Shown one piece after another: positions 8,051-15,824 of a DNA stretch of 64,000 nt. The stretch lies in the NCBI GenBank assembly GCA_041300525.1, contig JBGLNJ010000001.1:2356001-2420000 (forward strand), read 5' to 3'. How positions within the stretch are numbered: the first letter of the stretch is position 1; each line of letters starts with the position of its first letter. A program made the position numbers and the translations under genes. The DNA comes from JBGLNJ01 sp041300525. GTDB taxonomy: Bacteria; Chloroflexota; Anaerolineae; Fen-1058. A model generated the notes under the pieces. That model had not been told where the DNA came from. It made no database searches and saw only the letters and a list, made by a program, of their open reading frames with translations.

Positions 8051-10570
8051 ATGGAAGAGCAGACGCGGCTGGTGGATATATCTTCGGAAACCGTTCGCAC
8101 GGAGACGTTGCCGGAGGGCGCATTCTTTGTCAGCCTAGACGGCGTGCTCTATCGAGTGGTGATGGCGGAACGAGCCGGTTTTCGCAAGGCGGAACCGTGG
8201 CCCTCGTTGGGGGCGCGGCGAGCCAACGACGACCGGCAACCGGTGGCGTTGGTGCCGGGATCACTCTTGGCGCGCAACTATGCACTCGTGACCGAGGGCC
8301 GTCCGTTGCCCGTGTTGAGCCGAACCGATTTTCTCCGTGTCGGTCAACCCGATCATTACTTTTTCCCCAATGAGTCGCTGGCTTGTTGGGCGGCACGACT
8401 GGACGAGGCTCTGGCCCGCCGCTCGGGCCTGGCGGCGCGCAGGGAACGCCACCATTGGGTTCTCAGCGACGGGCAGCACGATTTCCGCTTTTATCATTTT
8501 CAGGCGGATCGTCCGAGTGACGATCTCGCCTTGCCTTCTCGCTTTCGCGAGGAGCAGGTGGATTCTCAACCGTGCGACCAGGGGCCGCGTTATTGGTGGC
8601 ACCTTCCTGGTTGGAAAGAAGCTGTGCAAGCGTCGGCGCCTGCTGAGGAATCGCTGGCGGGGCCTGAACCTCCCCTCGAAGCGAAGGCAGACGTGATGAT
8701 GCAATCGCCATCTGTCTTTGCGTTGGTCGAAAAGACGAAGGTGGAGCTTGGATCTCTAGCAGAGCCGGTGAACGTTGAGGCCATCGCGCCGGCGCCGATT
8801 GTCTCTGTGCCCGTCGAACAGATCGAGACGCAGTCCGAACCCCCGGCAAAAGCTGCGCCGGTCGAGGTCGTCACGCCAGCGCCGATTGCCTCTACGCCCG
8901 TCGAACAGATCGAGACGCAGTCCGAACTCGCGATAAAAGCCGTGAAGGTCGAGGTTGTCACGCCGGAACCCGTGCTGACGGCACTGGTCGAAACGGCAGA
9001 GGCGACGCCGGTGGCGGCATCGCTGTCGAGTGCGCCCGCGGAGCATCCCGTCGATGCCAAGTCGCCAGCGCGTCGCCTCGATTGGCCGGCATGGGTGGGT
9101 TGCCTACCCTGGCTCAAGCGCAAAAAGGATGCAGAGGCCAGCCCGGATGTTCCTGTTTCGCTCAAAAGGCTGACGCCCCCACTCGCTTCGCAAGTGTTGC
9201 CTGCCTCAGACTCTGCGCCAACGGCAGTTGAAAATTTAGAGACGCCGTCCGGCATGGAAACGATACCGGATGCGGTTGCTCTTGTGTCTGTCGAGACGCC
9301 AATAGGCGCGGCGGCGCAGGTGGTCGAAGAAACGCCCTCGGTCGTAACGCACTCTCCTGTCGTGGGTGAGTCGGAGACGCGGCCCGTCACACAAGCAACC
9401 TCGGAGGCGGCTACTCTCTCGGCAGTCGAAGCGCAACCGGCCGCTGATGCGCCGCCAGAGGCCCTCACTTCAACACAGGCCACGGAGCCGGAAGCTCAGC
9501 CCGTTGCCGAATGGTCGGCTCAGCTTGATCGGGTCACGGCGCAGGCAGAGCCATTTGCGTCCGAGAATAGGAGGATTCCAAACATGGTCCTATCGGTTGA
9601 TATCGGCTATGGTTATACCAAGGGCGTAGGCTCTGACGGCGTGCGCTTTTCCTTCCCCAGTGTCATCGGCAACGCCGAAGAAGTCCGTTTTTCCATTGAC
9701 CTGAGCCGCGATCATGAAGAGCGCTCGGTCAAGTATGGCGAGTGGACGTTTGCGTACGGCGGGCACGCGCTGCTCCAAAGCCGGATTCAGACGACCATCT
9801 TTGACCGCAGCCGCACCCGCGATCACGTTTACAAGATGCTGTTTGTCGCGGCGCTGGTCGAGATGACCAAACAGTCGCCCGACTGCAAGCGCGTCAAAGT
9901 GGTTACCGGCTTGCCCGTGGATTTTTTCAATGACCGGGCCGATGTGATCAAAGCGTTCGTGGGCGACTATCACATCACGACCGACCGCGAGATCGAGTGT
10001 ACGGTCGAATCGGTCTATGTTGCGCCTCAGCCCTTTGGCTCACTGTTCCGAGAGCTATTGAACGAGCGGGGCAGGATTGTCAACAGCGAAGTCGAAAAGA
10101 GGCGCATCGGCGTGATTGACGTGGGCACCTACACGACCGATTTCATTTTGGCCGACGAGCTGCGCTACGTGCAGCGCCTGAGCGGATCCATCCGCATCGG
10201 TTGGAGCAAGGTCATCACAAAAGTGCAGCAAGCGTTGAGCGACCTGTACCGGTTGGAGCTTTCGCTCCACGAAGTTGACCGCGCCATACAAGCCGGGGAG
10301 GTGCGCGTGCACGGCGAGCCGGTGGCCTTGCAGTCTCTGGTTGCGCCGGCCGTGGGCGAAATCGAGACGGCCATTATCGCGCGCGCGCGCGATCTGTGGG
10401 GCGAAGCCGCCGATCTGGACGCTATCCTGGTCACCGGCGGCGGAGGAGAGCCGGTGTACGACACCATTCGCAGTGTGTATCCCCACGCGCGGCTGCTCGA
10501 CAATGCGTTTTGGGCGAACGCCGAAGGTCTCCAACGCTTTGGCCGGAGGCCGGCGACTTTTGAGGAGTGA
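8051..10570 (+). CDS. ParM-like actin ATPase with long N-terminal extension
   Basis: The 839-residue product has three parts. Residues 1-190 form a globular domain I do not recognise. Residues about 215-510 are an acidic, Val/Pro/Thr-rich linker with an 87-nt tandem duplication and a Trp-rich basic segment (WPAWVGCLPWLKRKK near residue 345). Residues 512-839 are a ParM/StbA-type actin domain: phosphate-1 loop SVDIGYGYTKG, phosphate-2 loop GVIDVGTYTTDF and adenosine motif LVTGGGGEPV. Such proteins polymerise with ATP to segregate DNA. ATG 8051 has a GGGGG site upstream. A perfect AGGAGG and ATG at 9569-9586 could give a second, actin-only product. A ParR-like gene follows after 7 nt. Confidence 0.75.
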   Translation: MEEQTRLVDISSETVRTETLPEGAFFVSLDGVLYRVVMAERAGFRKAEPWPSLGARRANDDRQPVALVPGSLLARNYALVTEGRPLPVLSRTDFLRVGQPDHYFFPNESLACWAARLDEALARRSGLAARRERHHWVLSDGQHDFRFYHFQADRPSDDLALPSRFREEQVDSQPCDQGPRYWWHLPGWKEAVQASAPAEESLAGPEPPLEAKADVMMQSPSVFALVEKTKVELGSLAEPVNVEAIAPAPIVSVPVEQIETQSEPPAKAAPVEVVTPAPIASTPVEQIETQSELAIKAVKVEVVTPEPVLTALVETAEATPVAASLSSAPAEHPVDAKSPARRLDWPAWVGCLPWLKRKKDAEASPDVPVSLKRLTPPLASQVLPASDSAPTAVENLETPSGMETIPDAVALVSVETPIGAAAQVVEETPSVVTHSPVVGESETRPVTQATSEAATLSAVEAQPAADAPPEALTSTQATEPEAQPVAEWSAQLDRVTAQAEPFASENRRIPNMVLSVDIGYGYTKGVGSDGVRFSFPSVIGNAEEVRFSIDLSRDHEERSVKYGEWTFAYGGHALLQSRIQTTIFDRSRTRDHVYKMLFVAALVEMTKQSPDCKRVKVVTGLPVDFFNDRADVIKAFVGDYHITTDREIECTVESVYVAPQPFGSLFRELLNERGRIVNSEVEKRRIGVIDVGTYTTDFILADELRYVQRLSGSIRIGWSKVITKVQQALSDLYRLELSLHEVDRAIQAGEVRVHGEPVALQSLVAPAVGEIETAIIARARDLWGEAADLDAILVTGGGGEPVYDTIRSVYPHARLLDNAFWANAEGLQRFGRRPATFEE
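8792..8965 (+). repeat. 87-nt tandem duplication in the actin-gene linker
   Basis: Two direct copies of 87 nt (8792-8878 and 8879-8965) both begin GCGCCGATTG and both contain GTCGAACAGATCGAGACG. They encode 29-residue units containing PVEQIETQSE and VEVVTP. The length is a multiple of three, so the frame is kept. The copies differ at about ten residues, so the duplication is not recent. Confidence 0.8.
9569..9586 (+). promoter_or_regulatory. internal ribosome-binding site and start codon for an actin-only product
   Basis: AGGAGG at 9569-9574 is followed 9 nt later by ATG 9584-9586, in frame with the long protein and exactly at the first residue (MVLSVDIGYGYTKG) of the actin domain. This is a better Shine-Dalgarno signal than that of the long form. 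It suggests either a second product translated from the same mRNA or a separate gene that became fused to its upstream neighbour. Confidence 0.6.
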
Positions 10571-10577
10571 TCGGCCC

Positions 10578-10868
10578 GTGGACTTTACTTTTCATCTTGA
10601 CTTTGACCCTCACGAAGCCGATCACCGCCAGGCGGCCGACTGGTTATCCGCCCAGCCAGACCCGACCGCAGCCGTAGCGCAGTTGATCAAGGTGGCTGAG
10701 GCCGGCGCGCTTCGGTTGCAGCAATGGGAAGACCTGGCGATGCTGCTGGCGACGGAAGTGCGCGAGTTGCGCGCTCAATTGACGGGACAGCCGCAGGCGG
10801 CCAAATCCCCGCCAGAGACACACGAGGATCAAGAGTCGGCCCGGCGGCTTGATTCGATGTTCGGGTAA
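10578..10868 (+). CDS. ParR-like small adaptor, partner of the actin-like protein
   Basis: The 96-residue acidic protein starts at GTG 10578, 7 nt after the actin gene stop, with GAGG upstream. It opens with a strand-like FTFHLDFD followed by helices (HRQAADWLSAQ, AVAQLIKVAEAG). This is the strand-helix-helix pattern and length of ParR/ribbon-helix-helix partners, in which a 'DPxxxxDxxxxxWLxxQ' region commonly occurs. The C-terminal third is charged, then ends RRLDSMFG, as expected of a tail that docks on filament ends. The role (DNA-binding adaptor) is inferred from position and pattern, not from a clear family match. No iterated centromere-like sites were seen nearby. Confidence 0.6.
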   Translation: MDFTFHLDFDPHEADHRQAADWLSAQPDPTAAVAQLIKVAEAGALRLQQWEDLAMLLATEVRELRAQLTGQPQAAKSPPETHEDQESARRLDSMFG

Positions 10869-10879
10869 CTTTTTTCGCA

Positions 10880-10908
10880 TTGACCGACTTGGTCGAAGGT
10901 GGTAGAAT
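10880..10908 (+). promoter_or_regulatory. sigma70-type promoter for the thiamine-transport operon
   Basis: TTGACC (10880-10885) and TAGAAT (10903-10908) are separated by 17 nt, close to the consensus. Transcription would start near 10915, just before the TPP riboswitch. Confidence 0.75.
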
Positions 10909-10926
10909 AGCGACACAACAATTGAA

Positions 10927-11042
10927 TGACGAGCCGGAGCTTGGTTAAACCAGGCTGAGAGGTCGGTTGCAAACGCGCTCTGCGCGCCGCTATGCCGACG
11001 ACGGCAAGACCTGATCCGGATAATGCCGGCGGAGGGAGTTGC
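10927..11042 (+). promoter_or_regulatory. TPP riboswitch (THI element)
   Basis: The conserved P3-side signature CTGAGAGG (10955-10962) and the P4/P5 core ACCTGATCCGGATAATGCC (11009-11027), followed by GGCGGAGGGA, are diagnostic for thiamine pyrophosphate riboswitches. A variable GC-rich hairpin (10973-11006) lies between them. A strong intrinsic terminator follows at once and the next gene encodes a thiamine-binding protein, so ligand binding most likely causes premature termination. Confidence 0.93.
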
Positions 11043-11055
11043 GCCAAAATCATCG

Positions 11056-11090
11056 CCACCCCGGTAGCCCGCCGGGGTGGTTTTTATTTT
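11056..11090 (+). terminator. intrinsic terminator of the TPP riboswitch
   Basis: A 9-bp perfect stem (CCACCCCGG at 11056-11064 with CCGGGGTGG at 11072-11080) is followed by TTTTTATTTT. It lies between the aptamer and thiB, as expected for transcriptional attenuation. Confidence 0.9.
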
Positions 11091-11155
11091 GCGCGCTTCG
11101 CGTGTGCGCTGCGTGACGGACGCGAAGCGCGCAACAACTCAAATGGAGGCGAACG

Positions 11156-12304
11156 ATGAACAAGTTTTACAACGTATTTGCGCTGGTCGCTCTTGCAAGC
11201 GTGTTGCTTGCCGGTTGCGCCGTCATGTCTACGCCGACGACGGCGAGGCCCACGGCCGCCTCGCCGCTCGCGGTCCCGCCGACGCGCGCGCCTTCGCCGC
11301 TTTCGCCCGTGGCGACGCCGGCGCTCTCCGGCCCGCCCCGCACGTTGACGGTGATGTCGCACGATAGCTTTGCCGCTGGCGAGGATGTGCTGAGGTCGTT
11401 CGAGCAAGCGAACAACGTCAAGCTCAATATCCTGAAAAGCGGCGATGCCGGCGCTGCGCTCAACAAAGCCATCCTCGCCAAAGGCAATCCGCTGGCCGAT
11501 GTGTTTTACGGCGTGGACAACACCTTCCTCAGCCGCGCGCTACAAGCCGACATCTTTGAGCCTTATGCGGCAAAGGATGCGCCGGCCGCGTTCCAGCTCG
11601 ACCAGGGCAGTCGAGTGACGCCGGTGGACTATGGCGACGTGTGCATCAACTTTGACAAAGCCTACTTGGCGCAAAAGAAACTCGCCGCGCCGCAAACGCT
11701 GGAAGACCTGACCAAGCCGGAATACAAGGGGATGCTCGTCGTCGAAAACCCCGCAACGTCGTCGCCGGGACTGGCGTTCCTGCTGGCGACCGTCGCGCGC
11801 TTTGGCCCGGACAAATACCTGGACTATTGGAAGCAGCTCAAAGCCAACGACGTCAAGGTGGTGGACGGCTGGGAGACGGCGTACTATACCGAGTTCAGCG
11901 GTTCGTCGGGCAAAGGGCCGAGGCCGCTCGTCGTGAGTTACGCCTCGTCGCCGCCCGCCGAGGTGGTGTTTGCCAAGACGCCCTTGACGGATGCGCCCAC
12001 CGCTTCGGTCGTGGGGGAGGGCGCGTGCTTCCGGCAGATCGAGTTCGTCGGCGTGCTCAAGGGCGCGAAAAATCCCGACCTGGCGCGCAAGTTCATTGAC
12101 TTTATGCTGAGCGTCCAGTTCCAGGAGGACATGCCGCTCCAGATGTTTGTGTTCCCGGTCAATCCGCAAGCCAGGCTGCCGGAGGCGTTCGTCAAATACG
12201 CCCAGGTTCCCCACGCGGAGCGTCCCGCCACACTCCTGCCGGACGACATTGCCAAGAACCGCGACACGTGGATTCAGGCGTGGACGGAGACGGTCTTGCG
12301 GTGA
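11156..12304 (+). CDS. thiB: thiamine ABC transporter substrate-binding lipoprotein
   Basis: The 382-residue product has a lipoprotein signal peptide (lipobox LLAGC), a Pro/Thr stalk and a full ThiB/TbpA-type periplasmic-binding fold: LTVMSHDSF at the start of the mature domain, DVFYGVDNTFLSRAL, and PVDYGDVCINFDK. It captures thiamine or its phosphates outside the membrane. The gene lies 65 nt after a TPP riboswitch terminator, which confirms the ligand class. GGAGG precedes ATG 11156. The stop overlaps the permease start (GTGA), showing translational coupling. Confidence 0.92.
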   Translation: MNKFYNVFALVALASVLLAGCAVMSTPTTARPTAASPLAVPPTRAPSPLSPVATPALSGPPRTLTVMSHDSFAAGEDVLRSFEQANNVKLNILKSGDAGAALNKAILAKGNPLADVFYGVDNTFLSRALQADIFEPYAAKDAPAAFQLDQGSRVTPVDYGDVCINFDKAYLAQKKLAAPQTLEDLTKPEYKGMLVVENPATSSPGLAFLLATVARFGPDKYLDYWKQLKANDVKVVDGWETAYYTEFSGSSGKGPRPLVVSYASSPPAEVVFAKTPLTDAPTASVVGEGACFRQIEFVGVLKGAKNPDLARKFIDFMLSVQFQEDMPLQMFVFPVNPQARLPEAFVKYAQVPHAERPATLLPDDIAKNRDTWIQAWTETVLR

Positions 12305-13593
12305 CAAGTCAGCAAATCGGCAACTCGGTAAATCAGCAAGGAGACAAGGTGACAAGACAGGTCACCTTGTCACCTTGTCTCCTTGTCACCTTGTCACCCC
12401 ATCTCCTTGTCTTGATCCCGCTTGCATTTCTCGGCGTCTTTTACTTTTATCCCCTCATCGCCATCACGCGCTTGAGCCTGGCTCCGCGCGGGACGCCGGA
12501 CTTGCGCGCGCTTGCGGCGCTGGTCAGTTCCTCGTATTATCTGCGGACGCTGTGGTTTACGACGTGGCAGGCGCTCGCCTCGACGGGGCTCACGCTCGCC
12601 GTGGGGCTGCCGGCCGCTTTCGTTTTTGCGCGCTATGAATTTCCCGGCAAAACATTGCTCCGCTCGCTGACGACGATCCCTTTCGTCTTGCCCACGGTCG
12701 TCGTCGCGGCGGCGTTTACGTCGCTGCTCGGCCCGGCCGGCGCGCTCAACCTCACGCTGATGCGGTGGCTCCATCTTGACCAGCCGCCGATTCAGTTGCT
12801 CGGCACGATCTGGATGATCCTGTTGGCGCACGTGTTTTACAACGTCACCGTCGTCTTGCGCATCGTCGGCTCCTTCTGGGCCAACCTCCTCGACGAGATA
12901 GGCCCGGCGTTCAATCTGTTTTCGTGGCTCAGCCCCACCCTGTTGGGTGTGCCCAGTTTGATGGCCGGCGCGCTCGAGCTCAAGATTCCCAATGGGATGC
13001 CCATCGTCTGGCCGGTATCAAGCTTGCTGGTCTATTCTGCGTTATTCCTGGCGTTCAACCTGATCGGGCTGGCGCTTTCGGCGGCGTATTGGGGCATGCT
13101 GGCCGGTCAAGTGCGTCAGGAGCCATTCAGCCCAAGTCGCATCCTTGCCTTATGGTGGGGACTGTTCAAGGTGGCTTTGCTCTTTATCATCACCACATTG
13201 ATCATCGGCCTGCCAACCCTGTTCGTGGCGACGCTCGTGGCCTTGTTCAGCCTGCCCGTGGCGCAGTTCATCATGCTGATGGGGCTATCGGCGCTGCTGT
13301 GGGCATTGTTTTATCTGGCGTTCACGGTTCACGGCGTGGCGCTGCGAGATGTTCCCGTGTTGCGCTCGGTGCAGGCGAGCGTTACCCTGATGCGAACACA
13401 GTTCCCGCCGACGATGGGGCTGCTCATCGTGGCGATACTGATTTACATCGGGTTGGGATTCTTGTGGAATATCCCGCCCAGCGATTCGTGGGTCAAGGCG
13501 GCAGGGATTTTGGGCCACGCTTTTATCGCCACGGGACTGGTGACGGCGACGGCGTTGTATTACGTGGATCGCATCCCGGCGCCAAACAACTGA
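12301..13593 (+). CDS. chimeric membrane protein: ThiP N-terminal part joined to another membrane protein
   Basis: GTG 12301 overlaps the thiB stop in a GTGA arrangement. Residues about 35-195 match the first half of a ThiP-type thiamine permease (FYFYPLIAITRLSL, FVLPTVVVAAAFTSLLGP, VVLRIVGSFWANL). Near 12885-12900 the match ends, before the EAA loop. The rest is a different polytopic protein with about seven segments (WLSPTLLGVPSLMAGALE; GLGFLWNIPPSDSW) that I do not recognise. The normal ThiP is about 530 residues with two EAA loops, so transport is unlikely here. The N-terminus also carries a 17-bp inverted repeat in frame. No thiQ ATPase gene follows. Confidence 0.7.
   Translation: MTSQQIGNSVNQQGDKVTRQVTLSPCLLVTLSPHLLVLIPLAFLGVFYFYPLIAITRLSLAPRGTPDLRALAALVSSSYYLRTLWFTTWQALASTGLTLAVGLPAAFVFARYEFPGKTLLRSLTTIPFVLPTVVVAAAFTSLLGPAGALNLTLMRWLHLDQPPIQLLGTIWMILLAHVFYNVTVVLRIVGSFWANLLDEIGPAFNLFSWLSPTLLGVPSLMAGALELKIPNGMPIVWPVSSLLVYSALFLAFNLIGLALSAAYWGMLAGQVRQEPFSPSRILALWWGLFKVALLFIITTLIIGLPTLFVATLVALFSLPVAQFIMLMGLSALLWALFYLAFTVHGVALRDVPVLRSVQASVTLMRTQFPPTMGLLIVAILIYIGLGFLWNIPPSDSWVKAAGILGHAFIATGLVTATALYYVDRIPAPNN
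12340..12382. repeat. 17-bp perfect inverted repeat inside the thiP start region
   Basis: GGAGACAAGGTGACAAG (12340-12356) is exactly complementary to CTTGTCACCTTGTCTCC (12366-12382), with a 9-nt loop. The flanks carry more CTTGTCACC units to about 12412. The element lies within the translated N-terminus of the permease and keeps the frame. It looks like a mobile or expanding short repeat rather than a regulator, though an RNA hairpin here could affect permease translation. Confidence 0.8.
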
Positions 13594-13603
13594 TCGCGTA
13601 TCG

Positions 13604-13660
13604 CCTATCGCAACACGCAATACGAAACACGCAACACGCATTATGCATCACGTTTCACGT
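13604..13660. repeat. low-complexity ACACGCAATACG repeat upstream of gyrB
   Basis: The stretch between the chimeric permease and gyrB holds repeats of CGCAACACGCAATACGAAAC and relatives. Similar sequence occurs inside a coding region near 33681-33745 and between genes at 36805-36880. No promoter could be picked out confidently within it. Confidence 0.6.
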
Positions 13661-13672
13661 TTGAGGTAAAGC

Positions 13673-15625
13673 ATGTCTGATCAAGTTCAATCTTATGGCG
13701 CGGGTGATATTCAAGTGCTCGAGGGCCTGGAGGCCGTCCGCCGCAGGCCGGGCATGTACATCGGCTCGACCGATATCCGCGGCTTGCATCACCTGGCCTT
13801 TGAAGTGGTGGACAATGCGATTGACGAGGCGCTGGCCGGCGTCTGCGATCATGTCCATGTGACGATCCACCCCGACAAAAGTGTGACGGTGGTGGACAAT
13901 GGGCGCGGCATTCCCGTCGGCCCGCACCCGACGCAAAAAGATGCCAAGGGCAAGCCCATGGACGCGCTCGAAGTGGTGATGACGATACTCCACGCGGGCG
14001 GCAAGTTTGGCGGCGCGGGCTACAAGGTGGCTTCGGGCCTGCACGGCGTGGGCGTGAGCGCCGTCAACGCGCTCAGCGAATGGATGGAGACGACGGTGCG
14101 GCGCGATGGGCGCGAATACCAGCAGCGCTACGAGCGTGGCAAGCCGGCCGGCAAAGTCCAAGATGTCCGGCGCATCCTCAAGGACGATCCTTTCCAGCAC
14201 GGCACGATCCAGCATTTTTATCCCGACACGGAAATATTCAAGAGCGGGATTGACTACAAGTTCGAGGCGCTGGCGCAGCGATTCCGCGAGATGGCCTTCC
14301 TCACGCGCGGGCTGACGATCACGTTCAGGGACGAGCGCGACATTTTTGCGGGCCACCCGCGCGAGGCGTCATTCTATTTTGAGGGCGGCATCCGCTCGTT
14401 CGTGCGCTACCTCAACAAGAACCGCGAGGTGCTGCACACGCCGGTGTACGTCGAAAAGCAAGTCAACGGGACGAACATCGAAGCGGCCATCCAATACACC
14501 GACGGCTACACCGACTCGGTGTACTCGTTCGCCAACAACATCAACACCGTGGACGGCGGCACGCACCTGACGGGTTTTCGTTCCGCGATCACGCGCACGC
14601 TCAACGATTACGCGCGCAAGCAGGGGCTGCTCAAAGAGGGCGACGCCAACTTTTCCGGCGAGGATGTGCGCGAAGGACTGACCGGCATCATCAGCGTCAA
14701 AATCCAAGACCCGCAGTTTGAAAGCCAGACCAAAGGCAAGCTGGGCAACGCCGAAATCAAAGGCCAGGTGGAATCTGTCGTGGCCGAGGCGATGGCGCAG
14801 TTCATGGAAGCCAGCACGCGCGAGGCCAAGTCCATCATCCAAAAGTGCCTCACGTCTTCACGCGCGCGGGAGGCGGCGCGGCAGGCGCGCGACCTGGTGA
14901 TCCGCAAGTCCGCGCTCGAATCGCTCACGCTGCCGGGCAAGCTGGCCGATTGCTCCGAGCGCGATTCGGCCAAGAGCGAGCTGTATATCGTGGAAGGCGA
15001 CAGCGCCGGCGGGAGCGCAAAGCAAGGCCGCGACCGGCACTTTCAGGCCGTGCTGCCCTTGCGTGGCAAGATCATGAACACCGAGCGAGTGCGGTTGGAC
15101 AAGATGCTGAGCAGCGACGCGATCAGGTCGCTCATCAGCGCGCTGGGGACGAACGTCGGCAACCAGTTCGACTTGGCCGGGCTGCGTTATGGGCGCTGCA
15201 TCATTATGACGGATGCTGATGTAGATGGAAGCCACATCCGCACGCTGCTGCTGACGTTTTTCTTCCGCTACATGCAGCCGCTCATCGAGAACGGCCACCT
15301 GTTCATCGCCCAGCCGCCGCTGTACCGCATCGAGACGAAAAAGGGCGTCCAGTACGTCTATAGCGACGAGGAGAAAGACGAGATTGTCGCCAAGCTCAAC
15401 GGGCAGCACGTGGCGATCCAGCGCTACAAGGGCCTGGGCGAGATGAACCCGGAGCAGCTCTGGGAAACGACCATGAACCCGGAAAAGCGCACGCTGCTGC
15501 AAGTGACAATTGAGGACGCCGCCGCCGCCGACAAAATCTTTGATATGCTGATGGGATCCGCCGTGCCGCCCCGGCGGCGCTTCATCCAGACCAGGGCGAA
15601 GGAAGTGCGGAACCTCGATATTTGA
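13673..15625 (+). CDS. gyrB: DNA gyrase subunit B
   Basis: The 650-residue product has all parts of GyrB: GHKL ATPase domain (EVVDNAIDEALAG, VDNGRGIPV, GLHGVGVSAVNALS), transducer domain, and the TOPRIM domain with EGDSAGGSAKQGRDRHFQA, PLRGKIMN and the DADVDGSHIRTLLL metal site, ending with the QRYKGLGEMNPEQLWETTM region and FIQTRAKEVRNLDI. With GyrA it introduces negative supercoils using ATP. Length is normal. The gene stands alone, with a bidirectional-type terminator 50 nt downstream; gyrA is not in the window. Confidence 0.97.
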   Translation: MSDQVQSYGAGDIQVLEGLEAVRRRPGMYIGSTDIRGLHHLAFEVVDNAIDEALAGVCDHVHVTIHPDKSVTVVDNGRGIPVGPHPTQKDAKGKPMDALEVVMTILHAGGKFGGAGYKVASGLHGVGVSAVNALSEWMETTVRRDGREYQQRYERGKPAGKVQDVRRILKDDPFQHGTIQHFYPDTEIFKSGIDYKFEALAQRFREMAFLTRGLTITFRDERDIFAGHPREASFYFEGGIRSFVRYLNKNREVLHTPVYVEKQVNGTNIEAAIQYTDGYTDSVYSFANNINTVDGGTHLTGFRSAITRTLNDYARKQGLLKEGDANFSGEDVREGLTGIISVKIQDPQFESQTKGKLGNAEIKGQVESVVAEAMAQFMEASTREAKSIIQKCLTSSRAREAARQARDLVIRKSALESLTLPGKLADCSERDSAKSELYIVEGDSAGGSAKQGRDRHFQAVLPLRGKIMNTERVRLDKMLSSDAIRSLISALGTNVGNQFDLAGLRYGRCIIMTDADVDGSHIRTLLLTFFFRYMQPLIENGHLFIAQPPLYRIETKKGVQYVYSDEEKDEIVAKLNGQHVAIQRYKGLGEMNPEQLWETTMNPEKRTLLQVTIEDAAAADKIFDMLMGSAVPPRRRFIQTRAKEVRNLDI

Positions 15626-15671
15626 TTTCTTGGGGTTCAGCACCCTGCCACACCACTCTTTCTAGCATCAC

Positions 15672-15703
15672 AAAAAAAGGCCGGAGCGTTGCCGGTCTTT
15701 TTG
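15672..15703 (+). terminator. intrinsic terminator after gyrB
   Basis: AAAAAAGGCCGG (15673-15684) can pair with CCGGTCTTTTT (15692-15702) across a short loop, and the downstream arm ends in a T run. It separates gyrB from the hsd operon and could work on both strands. Confidence 0.75.
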
Positions 15704-15753
15704 TTGATCGCTTGCCGGTAGCAACGGCCCTTTTCGTTTGCGTCGTACTGACC

Positions 15754-15759
15754 TATAAT
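15754..15759 (+). promoter_or_regulatory. -10 element upstream of hsdM
   Basis: TATAAT is a perfect -10 hexamer 65 nt before the hsdM start. The -35 position (TTTTCG at 15731-15736, 17-nt spacer) is poor, so strength is uncertain. Confidence 0.45.
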
Positions 15760-15824
15760 ATGCCTCGCGAGCTAGAGCAGCGTGACAGCACCTGCGTTTG
15801 GGATATTCTCAAGAATGAGTGCTC

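Noticed and set aside
12340..12412. Possible CRISPR-like or regulatory array of CTTGTCACC units
   Set aside because: Units are about 10 nt with no spacers and lie in a reading frame.
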